Source: Mactromeris polynyma (taxonomy: Eukaryota; Mollusca; Bivalvia; Venerida; Mactridae). Taken from it: 64,000 nucleotides of DNA. A program made the position numbers and the translations under genes. Under the pieces are notes generated by a model. The model did not search any database and had not been told where the DNA came from. It was given only the letters and a program-made list of their open reading frames with translations. This document shows, piece after piece, positions 54,697 through 64,000 of this stretch. Position 1 is the stretch's first letter. Each line of letters starts with the position of its first letter. Where the stretch lies: positions 3,224,001 through 3,288,000 of the forward strand of contig JASFXZ010000038.1 in assembly GCA_032209605.1 (NCBI GenBank). The letters are read 5' to 3'.

Positions 54697-57600
54697 CGGC
54701 GTGCAAAGAGTTCTCGCCAAATGCCAAAAATGTATTGATTCCGGTAATTTCTACGAAGCTCATCAAATGTACCGCACTTTGTACTTTAGGTAACGTTCCT
54801 TTTGTCAGATTTTCCTATTCATATGCCATATTTGGTTCAAATATCGCTACTTTCTGAAATGTTATATCGAAACTTCCTTTTCGCAAGAACACGTCACTTT
54901 TCGTCAGCAACATTTACGCATATGTGCTAAGGAGACTTATTTATTTTGTCTGTCAATGTCATATTTTTTGCAGAAAGGAAAAATTAAAATCAATTCTTAT
55001 CGTTCGTTCGTTCATTATGCATTTATTATTTGCATTAAATTATTTGGCATGTGATACTGATAAATGTCACAAAAAGTTTCATGGACACATAAATCATAAC
55101 ACATACATGTGACATACACTAGTAAATGGATAGAACTCCTCCGCCCAGAAATTATGAAAAAATACACAGCCTTCTTCCAAAACGCGGTTCGCTCATAGTC
55201 TCTGCACAATTTTCAAAAACTTGAAGCACAAAAAAATCGGTCTCCCTAATTAGCGACAAGAAGCGTCCGGAAGCGACAAGAAAATAAAAAAGTATTTTAT
55301 GACTAAATTATGATTAAATATGTATGAAAATATGTTTATCTAGAGTATTTCGAGTGTTAACTGTTATAATTAATAATACAAAATTATTAATTAATGTAGC
55401 TATTATCTGTATGCGTAAGAAGATTGCATTGTGTAAACAGATACATTTATCGATTTTTCGTACACCAGTCTAGAAACGGTTTCGGATTCGTACTCATTTT
55501 AGTTTGTATTTTCTTTAGTTTCATCCACAATCGATACGGGCGTTTGTATTGTATCAAATCAAACAGTTATAATTAAAATTACCATTAAACTATCATTTGA
55601 TTGTATTACACTAACGTATAATGATAATCTGATTAAAAATAGTGTTAATTTGGTTTGTTTCGCTTCTTGTCGCAGACAACTTCTACAGTATAGAGTTGGA
55701 TTTTTACGATGGCAAAAAAACTTTATATAGCAACATAAACGGTGCAGAAATTAATAATTTTGCAATATAACACTCGAAATAGTGTAGATAAACATATTTT
55801 CATACATATTTAATCATAATTTAGTCATGAAATACTTTTTTTATTTTCTTGTCGCTAATTAGGGAGACCCCAAAAAAATGTCTATAATGTCTCTCATAGA
55901 TTGTTCAACACATTGCTCAAGCTATCATGGCGATTTTCTGTTTAATAGTGAAATTATTTGGATTTGTCAAAAACATGGCTGCCAGGGGGCCTTGCCATTC
56001 TTTGTATGTATGTCCTTTTTTCATAGCACCCGGTGCTTCTCTAAGTCTCATGACAAATAGACACCACTTGCATAGGTTTTTTGGCCTATTTGGGGCAGAA
56101 TTGGACCCTATTCCCCTCAATACATATTGTATATATTTTTTCCCCTGTTCTGAGTCCAATTCCCCTCTCACTGTATTGTATATATATATAACTTCAGAAA
56201 AATCAGAAACATTGACCAGTAGTAACATACATGTCTCATGATACTGATAGATCTATGTGAAATGCGATTCTGTGATTAATCTTAGTAACCGGTAGATGTG
56301 TTTTGCTTGTGTTTTTTTTATTGTTACGTTGTAGGCAAATGGCAAGTTAGAAATCAGTCTTATTTTATTTCAGATATAGTAGTGCTAAAAAATATGTTGA
56401 AGCTGTTGAGCTTCTACACAGTGGGTCGAGAACACTTCTACAACATCACCAGGTCAGTATCTTGTAGCTGTTTGTTGATATTTTTCATTACAGAATACGT
56501 TCTTTGTTGAGGTTTTCCTCTATATGTGGCTTTATTAATATATGTGTATTATATCATAGAGGTTTAAGACAAAGTAAACATATATATGTATATTCATAAA
56601 TATATTCATAAACAAGTTTTGTAAAAATATGGTATTAATCGCTTTTGAATGTCTTTTTGTTATAATAACAATGTATTTTATAATGCCTGATATTAGTTTG
56701 TTAATTAACGCACATACATTTGTTGGTATTTAACAAATTTTGCTGTGTATAATTATTCAATGCCTCAAATACTCTTGCTGTCTCACAACTATCTACTTTA
56801 GTATGTTTTTTATTTTTACACTGTTTCTGTGTTACAGATTGGCAGTGGTTGTGACTTGGCCTTGCTTTTTGTAGAAGTTCTTAATACAGGAAAATTACCT
56901 GTGACAGAAGATACCACAGGTAGATATTTTATATACATGTAGTTGTGTACTTGTGTATCATACATACAGATCTGAAATGTGCATTATTGGCAAACTTATA
57001 TAAAGTACAAATAGTGAAATACAGCAAAACCTGTCTGAAGTAGCTAGTCTAGGGATACATCAACTGTGGCTGCTTAAAGCAGGTGACTGTGTAATACAGA
57101 TGTTCTTAAAATGTGAAAACAATAGGTGGGATTCATTAAATATTGGCTGTTTAAAACAGATGGCTTTTCAATTCAGGTGACCACTGACACAGGTTCGACT
57201 GTGTGTCAACTTCAATTCACTGTGCATACGTAACTTCACCTGATGTCACATTCTTGATAACCATTCTTTGATATTAAATTTTGTCAGAAATATTTTGTCA
57301 ATGTGTATTGACTTATAAATTCAACATTGAACCAGGAAGTTGTTAAAGAAATATATTTCCAATAATCTTCATCCCTTTAAATCTATACAACTTGGTGTAT
57401 TGAATTATTAATTCAACATTGAACCAGGAAGTAGTTAAAGAAATATGTTTCCAATAATCTTCATTCCTTTAAATCAACACAACTTGGTTCAATAGATTTT
57501 CTTGTTCGCACCAGTTGTGTTAACTTTATGTACTAAATATATTAATATATAGGTGACTTGTAGGCCCACAGGGCTGGATGCATCTCTTCGTTATACTCAA

Positions 57601-60600
57601 TATACTGTATAATTATGTATCCATTGTTGTATTGCATATGTCATGTTACAACTACTCACTTATACACTCACTTACTTATACACTTTCAGATAAAGTAGTA
57701 GATTTACTGAGAATTATGGACAATGAATGTCAGGACAGACATGCATACTTGAATGCTGCATTACGTTGGACTATCAAGGTTGAACCACAATGTAAAGCTG
57801 GACATCCTGATCTTCACAAAAAATGTGGCATGCTATTTTGGCAAGGTAATGTAAACTATGCACTGTAGTGTTTTAATAGATATAATTGTAACAGTCTTCT
57901 GTGGATTTAATGACTCTGGTTTATCTGTATGCCGTGTGGTGACCCACTATTTTAAATGAAATAACATGTACCAAATAATTTGAAGTTGTTTGTTCTATAA
58001 TATTTGGATCCATATATTGTTGGCTATTTCTGGCATTACCCGTTGGGAACAAAATGATCAATACATACACATTTGTTTAAGCTAGTGTACCGAGGCATAC
58101 ACCTAATCTTTAATTGTAAGGGTGTTGTTATTATATTATGTATTCACCCGCTGTATTTATTTGTATAACAATTTTAATGTCATTTCATGTCGCAACATTA
58201 CTTTTTTTATTCCATGTGCATACATGATGATATCTGGAAATTGCTGACATATATACTTCATTCTCAGTGACAGAAATGTTGAACTAGAATTTGTATTATT
58301 TTAAGGTAAAAAGAACCTTCTTTCTGCTAGTTGTTGCTGTCGGCCGTCATAAATCAGACAAATAAAGTTTGGTAGCATTTTATTCAGTTATTTTACCATT
58401 TGATTAATTATTTCTCGTATTTCTTCAGAGAAAAATTATATTCAAGCGAGATACCATTACCTGCATTCCTCAGATGGTAAAAATCTGGCTACAATGTTAG
58501 TGGAGTACCATACAACCTTAGGATATCCATCTGAAGTGGACCTTTTTATTGCACAAACTGTCTTACAGTAAGTTTTGTTAAAATTTATTTATTTTTCATT
58601 GATTGTGAAATAAGTTTTTATATCTTATATCAATCGCTCTCAATGACTGATGCATAATTCAGGACATGTTCTGTCCATGGAAGTACATGTATATGATAGG
58701 ATCGAAATGTATGACCCTGGATCAGTCTTCCAGTATTCGACCCCCAGATATGCCCTATGCCACATATACCAGAGTTTGTTATTGTGTATATGATAATACT
58801 GTCTGCAACAGTCTGTCTGGTTAGCTCCGTTGGTGGAGCACTGAACTGTCACCCGGCAGGTCTGGCTTTGTTTTCCCAGGTTGGGCAGATTATGTTCTTC
58901 CGTGACATAAAAGTCATTTGCTACAGTCCTGTCCTCCACATATGGAGAAGATGTCAGTTGATTGATGGGGAAGAGCAAGTAAGCGCTGGTTGATAATTAA
59001 TTCCTGGAAAACTGGTTAGGTCAACTCTTTCAATTTTAAAGTCTTCTACTATGATAGATTGATCATTTATTAGGCAGTTTAACAATTTATCAAATACTTT
59101 ACATGTTGTTAATTCATTGCACATTGCACTACAATCTAATGGCTATACAAATGTAATGGCAATACATGTACAAATGTATTTACTTTCAGATTTTTATGCC
59201 TACAAAATAAAGATACTGCTCATGTAGTGTTTGTAACATATACAAAACAGCACCCGGACGTAGAAGAGGGACCTCCATTTTACCAACCTCTTCTTAACTT
59301 TATATGGTTTTTATTGTTAGCATTAGAAGGGTAAGTTAAGTTACTTTGTCAGCAAAATTGTCATGAATTTGTACAAACACAATTTTAACAAATTTTTGTC
59401 TTTTAAATTGTTTTTGTAAACAACACGGAGTTGCAAAGAAAGGAATATATGTTGTTCAATTTGATATTGACTGACTCTTATTTGCCATTGCTTCATATTA
59501 ATATAGAAAAGCTTGTATTGTTTGTATGAATTATTGACTGTTTGGGTTGTGAATATTAACACACATGTATAAGAATTTCCAAAACTTAAGAACTGTCATT
59601 GTCAGATAATTCACTGATAGAATTTTCTCAGGATGAGCTTGAGTTTGTAGCTAGATCATTTATTTTGATACATGTTTTTTTGTTTATTTTCAGTGGAAAA
59701 TTACCGGTTTTTGGTGTTTTGTGTGAAAAATATCAGGAGTCAATAAACAGAGATCCTTCATATAGAGAGGTATTCATGCATTGTTTGTATCGTTAGTATC
59801 GTATCATACCATTTCGTACTGTATTGTATTGTTTTATAATGTTATTAATTAAGTGATTTCTTATTGACCTTGTTATGTGGCCAAGGACTGTCGTATTGGC
59901 CCAAGGCTTCATTTGATTAATGACCATTTTATTAATAACTATAAAATATTGTACATTTTGATTAACACTAAACATTCAATGGCCAAATTGGCTTAAATTT
60001 TCAAGATGGTGATCAGAGAAATGTAAAACGTCATTGCATATAGGCCCTGTTTTCCCGTAGTGGCCCTGGTTTTGCCATTTATTATCCTTATTTATCTTAA
60101 TATTGTCCAATTTTGTCTCATATCAGCTGGGACAATTATTAAATATTTAAGCCAATATTGAATAGTTGATTGTGTATTGTATAGTTTTGTACCATATTGT
60201 TTTGTATTGTATTGCATATATTGTATTGTTCATAAGTTTGTATGTGTAGAATGAAGTTAACAGTTGTTGTTGTATGAATAATCATCTACAATAACAGTTT
60301 GGAGATTACTGTTATCTCTTGTCTACTTTACTATTGCATAAAATATTACCTTTTCTTATACAATATTGTCAAAAATTAAGGATGCATGACTGATAATGAT
60401 ATTTAATATAAAACATTATTTGAATTGTGTATATAAGCCCTCACACATCACTCTGTAAGGAGCATTTAACATGCAGCTTGATAGATAAGCAGTCTGAAAT
60501 GCAAGAAATATAAGTACTTAAGGATGTCACTGTGGCAAGTTTCACATCCATAACAGTACCACATCGTGAAACATTTCGCTATGGTGACCCACAGTATATC

Positions 60601-61581
60601 ATTGTCATTTGGCAGCCTATGTTATTTAACATTTTGTCTAAAAATTTAATTTTGGGGATGCAAATTAACTGTAATTATAATTAAATGCATTCCCAAGGTG
60701 ATCTCTTTATAATAATTGTAGTATTATGATTTATAACTGGAAATCACTGGTAACACATAGAGATATTGTACATTAACTGCACTGAATTAAATCTACATAG
60801 AATAGAATGGTACTTGATCAGTATTTTCAACTGTGTACTAACCATCCAATTTGCTCTGAATCTTAAAAATCTTCTGTTTCAGTACTTGGACAAAATTGGG
60901 CAGCTATTTTTTGGGGTTCCCCCACCTAAAACACAGTCACAAGGAGGATTCTTTGGTGAGATTATCTTCTTTTGTCCTTAGACAACAAGCTGCAGAGAAA
61001 AAAAAACTTTTAGTAAATTCTGAAGTAATTTTTATTAGTCCAAAAGATATTTAGAAATAAATGATTAAAAAAGGAGAAATATTTTCAAATAGTTATACGA
61101 TAAATTTCTAATATCCAAACACAGGTTTTAAGAACAAATCATTTGATTGCCCATTTATCTTTTTTTTGCTTTGTTAATTAAAAACTGAAATATATATGAA
61201 ATTGGAGCCAGAAGTTACATGTATCTACTATTCCAAGTTTTTATTACAAAAATAAGTTATTCTCGAGTACATTAAGACAAGCTATCGCATTTCTTGCATT
61301 TAAAAATACGTCATGGATGTAGTGTCCTTTTGGTTGCGTATAGTATCTGACTTTCCAATACATTTGTGATTTGATAAAATGTGTTGATCTTGCAGTTGTC
61401 TCCCTTTGTCCAGCATAATATTCATGTCATTTTTTTTTCAGGTAATATTATTCAAAGTTTACTCGGTGGTGGTGGTGATGATGGTGATGAAGAAGGCTCC
61501 TCAACCCCTCTACAGACCCCTGTAAGAACCCCTTTGACTCCCAGTGAACCAAGAAATGAATCCCAAGTTGAACTAGACTGA
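54689..61581 (+). CDS. GET4: Golgi-to-ER traffic protein 4 homologue (GET4/TRC35), 9 exons, complete
   Basis: Exons are 54689-54789, 56374-56452, 56838-56919, 57690-57845, 58429-58567, 59190-59330, 59694-59769, 60883-60955 and 61442-61581. All introns are GT-AG, and the joined frame is 987 nt (328 residues plus TGA), close to the 327-residue human protein. GET4 is a cytosolic alpha-solenoid. With UBL4A (Get5) and, in animals, BAG6, it passes tail-anchored proteins from SGTA to the GET3 ATPase for insertion into the ER. Family signatures visible are [14 protein letters not shown] (residues 22-35), the tract around 123-160 with GHPDLH and [17 protein letters not shown] (187-193), [17 protein letters not shown] (220-236), [15 protein letters not shown] (259-273) and an acidic tail with [10 protein letters not shown] (291-300) ending VELD. 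The N-terminal leader is shorter than in mammals. The hydrophobic [12 protein letters not shown] helix is a conserved part of the solenoid rather than a membrane anchor. I recognised it from family memory, without a search. Confidence 0.95.
55238..55870. mobile_element. Foldback-type inverted-repeat element in GET4 intron 1
   Basis: The two ends are long imperfect inverted repeats. The left arm, about 55239-55394, begins ggtctccctaattagcgaca. The right arm, about 55749-55869, is its reverse complement and ends taattagggagacc. The left arm has an extra segment of about 20 bp (aagcgtccggaagcgacaag) and another near its inner end. A further inverted copy of gcgacaagaagcg lies in the loop at 55661-55673. 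The 9-bp sequence caaaaaaat flanks both sides (55229-55237 and 55871-55879) and may be a target-site duplication, though it is low complexity. No transposase is encoded, so this is a non-autonomous DNA element. Confidence 0.85.
57021..57202. mobile_element. Small inverted-repeat (MITE-like) element in GET4 intron 3
   Basis: The element starts acagcaaaacctgt and ends acaggttcgactgt. The ends are inverted repeats with three mismatches in the middle of 14 bases. Inside are the related words ggctgcttaaagcaggt and ggctgtttaaaacagat, and near the end caggtgaccactgacacagg. This layout matches a widespread class of short animal repeats that I recognise by pattern. No clear target duplication was found. 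Confidence 0.6.
57304..57489. repeat. 92-bp tandem duplication in GET4 intron 3
   Basis: Two adjacent copies start tgtattga at 57304 and 57396 and share attcaacattgaaccaggaa, agttaaagaaatat, ttccaataatcttcat and acaacttgg with a few substitutions. It is intronic and away from the splice sites. Confidence 0.85.
58808..58985 (+). mobile_element. tRNA-derived SINE in GET4 intron 5
   Basis: The stretch ggttagctccgttggtggag (58819-58838) contains an A-box-like promoter (tagctccgttgg, one mismatch to TRGCNNAGYNGG). It is followed by actgaactgtcacccggcag and a decayed B-box-like ggctttgttttcc at 58864-58876. An unrelated tail runs to about 58985. This is the layout of a tRNA-related SINE head and body. 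The exact right end is uncertain. Confidence 0.55.
59770..60882. other. GET4 intron 7, AT-rich with tgtattg-rich tracts
   Basis: This is the second-longest intron. It contains simple tracts of tgtattg-like words (about 59795-59835 and 60170-60240) and no gene or recognisable transposon. Confidence 0.5.
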
Positions 61582-62271
61582 GTGATTCAATGAACATGTG
61601 TTTTAGGGGACGGTGATGTTTGATATCCGTTAGACAATATGTGAAGCAATTAAGTGACTAATATTTAACATTTAAATACAGTTATTTTATTTATTACAAA
61701 CACATGGCCTTCTATAATGAGATAGAGTTGAATTGGACTACCAGTATGTTTTATTCAATTTGTGATATTGCCTTGTTTTCATACCTGCATAAATGCTTAC
61801 TAACTAGTATATCACAGTTCTATATTTGCGATACCATGTTTGTTTGGAGTATTTGTTGTATTCTTTAGATTTTGTTTGTGGTTTCTGGAATGTTAAATGT
61901 AGGTCATTGTCTGGCCTGGTTTTATCTCACTTTATCAGTCACCTCATCTTACTATCAATTAACCCCATTCACCTGGCTTGTGTGATGGAAATATTTTTAA
62001 GTATTAACTATTGCCAACTAAAACGTAGGTAAGCTTGAAGGATATAATTTTATGTTTTGTTTTGTTAAACATAATCATTTGAATATAACATTCGAATCCC
62101 AGAGGTTTTTTTTATTGGTTAAGTTTGTTGATAGGGCACTAATAGGGGACACTATTATAAGGGGGCACTATTATAGCATCATTACGGTACATACGTGCAA
62201 TTACTGTGGACAGTCAGATATGATTGAAACATGTTTGTGATTGTTAAATTCAATTGATAAATGTATTATAA

Positions 62272-62277
62272 AATAAA
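62272..62277 (+). terminator. Polyadenylation signal of GET4
   Basis: This is a canonical AATAAA about 690 bp after the GET4 stop, followed by GT-rich sequence (ctgtgttctttattgtgatt) around 62297-62316. I saw no earlier AATAAA in the 3' flank, so the 3' untranslated region probably runs from 61582 to about 62295. A second AATAAA at 62357-62362 is an alternative. Confidence 0.6.
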
Positions 62278-62364
62278 TAATTTGTCTATGCAAATACTGT
62301 GTTCTTTATTGTGATTCAATGCTTTGTCCTAGAACCTTTGAACCAAATTGCTCAGTAATAAAGG

Positions 62365-62640
62365 GTGGATCGTCAAAATGATGCTAGGCATCAATTTGCG
62401 TATATAGACTTAAAACCGCCAAAACGCAATTTCTACGCGTTATTCTTTCACTGCCAAGGAATAGTCGCCGATGTTCCTGTGCCAGAACATACCAGTGTTG
62501 ATGGCTTAATTCTGTGTTTGTTCAGTACAACGCTACTTTCCGGTCACACGTTGGTGTACTGGGATCAAACTCCTTCATGATAATGCACCCGCGCACAAGT
62601 CTGCAATGTTCATTGAGCAGGAGCCGCTTTGTTCTTTAAG
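62365..62640 (+). pseudogene. mariner-type transposase fragment
   Basis: One frame from 62365 reads through KPPKRNFYALFFHCQGIV and VPEHTSVDGL, resembling the central part of mariner/Tc1 transposases. A second frame, shifted by one base, carries GIKLLHDNAPAHKSAMF (from 62561), the hallmark HDNAPAH block containing the second catalytic aspartate. The frameshift lies near 62545. The first and third catalytic regions are missing and no terminal inverted repeats were found. It is a dead internal fragment downstream of GET4. Confidence 0.7.
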
Positions 62641-63800
62641 CGCTTCTCAAAATGCTCCCAATCAGGTCCGCGCTATTTATCAGTGTTTTGATAATGATTT
62701 GAACATCCTTATTGAATATATAAATTTTGAGCAATGTCACTCAAAAATCTGACAAATACTCCATGACTTTCACCAGGGTCTCGAAAATCTTATCCGGTTT
62801 TTATTTCAAATCTCAATTGTAAAAAATAAACGATATTAAATGCCAAATGATGAAATACTCAACCAGTGAAAATGATGACTTCATGGCTGAAAATGCACCA
62901 TAACAAACTGCGCGAACATAACAACTTGACTATGAAAATAGCATGTTGCCACAAACATTGCTTGTTAAATCATTACCAGCATTTTGAATAATGTATTATA
63001 ACATGCATGTCATGATGCCTCCTTTTGCTGAATACATTATGTTGGCATCCGCTATTAAGCAGATGAGTATCATGGTGTTAAGGGATAATTGTAATTCTGT
63101 TTTGCACTGACAGCCAGTATACGTAAATGTCATTCACACTCATTGGTGTAGTTTAACTATTGAGTTCACGTGTGTGGCTAAGACATTAATTCTACGTTAA
63201 CTAGTCAAATTACAGTTTTACCTGTCCCACGCTTATAATTTTGAAATAAGACATTGGTATATGTGCTGTGTGTGTATAATGGAGGACAGTAATAGCCTAT
63301 TTGATAAAAGCAGCATCACAAATAGCTCATTTTGGGCCATTTTTGCCTGTCCCTCGGATAGGTGTGAATGTTGCAAGCTCTGCTGCAAAACATTTATGGA
63401 CAATTCCATGCATTACGTACATTTTCTAAAATGGTAGAACTAAAGTGAAGTTTGAATTTTTATCTTACTTTTCCCTTGTTTGACGTGATATTTTTGAAAT
63501 GTGAATGAAAGTCCTTTGTCCCGATTTTCAGAGTAAGATACGTTATGCAACTTCAGCTGAAGGAATGAAGACCAAACGTAATTAGTTGGAAGTTCATTTT
63601 AGTTTTAAATTATACCTAAAACATAAAACAAAATATAGATCAGAAATTGTTTGAATGTAGACAGAATACTTTTCAGACAATGTTCAATATACCGTCTGAA
63701 ATTGGAAACCCCACGAAAAAAACATACTATACGTTAAACGGTTTATGCACGAATGTAACTATATGTATCTAACAGCACAGGTGGCCGGTGAGTAGCCATG
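62641..63800. other. Intergenic stretch, nothing recognised
   Basis: There is no convincing coding frame, RNA gene or repeat. The first 60-70 bp continue the open frame after the mariner block but no longer resemble a transposase. Confidence 0.45.
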
Positions 63801-63803
63801 ACA

Positions 63804-64000
63804 TTAAGAACTTTATGAACTTTATTTTTAATAAGCATGAAGGCCTCCGGCCCTTACACACAATATATACATAATATTATAATTCAACACATTTTATAAG
63901 CATGTACATGTGATATACCAAGCTGGAATTTGGGCAAAAAATATAAGAAATAATTTAAACATTTACTTAACAAGTGATTACATATGGTAAAAAGGTCTTC
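63804..64000 (-). mobile_element. Probable 3' end of a LINE, minus strand, running off the window
   Basis: On the minus strand, ttgtgtgtaagggccggagg is followed by ccttcatgcttattaaaaat and then aaagttcataaagttct, ending near 63804. A 'gggccggaggcc...ttaataaa' tail with short aagttc-type repeats is a pattern I associate with LINE 3' ends in molluscs. No reverse-transcriptase coding sequence lies inside the window to confirm it. Confidence 0.4.

Noticed and set aside
55927..56241. Overlapping 104- and 103-codon frames on both strands of GET4 intron 1
   Set aside because: They lie inside an intron and match no family I know. The sequence around gccagggggccttgcc looks like a degraded dispersed repeat rather than an exon.
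57578..57868. 96-codon single-exon frame
   Set aside because: Its last part is GET4 exon 4 (57690-57845). The rest is intron read through the splice sites.
58817..58890. Functional tRNA gene
   Set aside because: The A-box is fair but the B-box is decayed, and no acceptor stem or anticodon arm could be paired.
61381..61581. Separate 66-codon gene
   Set aside because: It is the final GET4 exon (61442-61581) extended upstream through the polypyrimidine tract and AG acceptor.

Overview
The window is animal nuclear DNA, most likely from a bivalve mollusc. The evidence is a nine-exon gene with GT-AG introns, AT-rich intergenic DNA, several decayed transposons (LINE, mariner, SINE and foldback types), and at 49061-49262 a dispersed repeat that resembles one common in bivalve genomes. 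The mollusc assignment comes from memory of repeat families and was not searched.

Positions 1-48512 (75% of the window) are one satellite array that runs off the left edge. It is built from roughly 330 monomers of 124-125 bp. Its organisation is unusual. A non-satellite segment of about 520 bp recurs 13 times, once with an internal deletion, and two further truncated copies share one junction. These segments punctuate the monomer runs and have been amplified with them. The array has nested higher-order units: two near-identical 10,553-bp copies, two 3,393-bp copies, and 3,642-bp pairs inside each 10,553-bp copy. The short open frames here come from the repeat sequence and do not look like genes. 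The right edge (about 47.7-48.5 kb) is visibly degenerate.

Positions 48513-54688 are intergenic repeat debris. They hold a perfect 21-bp inverted repeat, the bivalve-type repeat, a 53-bp minisatellite whose minus strand is open in all three frames, the 3' end of a frameshifted LINE, and a tract of degenerate cataag/atacgct motifs.

Positions 54689-61581 contain the one convincing gene. It is a complete plus-strand GET4 (TRC35) homologue of 328 residues in nine exons, part of the machinery that delivers tail-anchored proteins to the ER. Its start codon lies in a near-match to the TISU/YY1 element. Its introns carry a 633-bp foldback element, a small inverted-repeat element, a 92-bp tandem duplication and a tRNA-derived SINE. 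A polyadenylation signal lies at 62272-62277.

Positions 62300-64000 hold a broken mariner-type transposase fragment, apparently empty DNA, and probably the 3' end of a minus-strand LINE.
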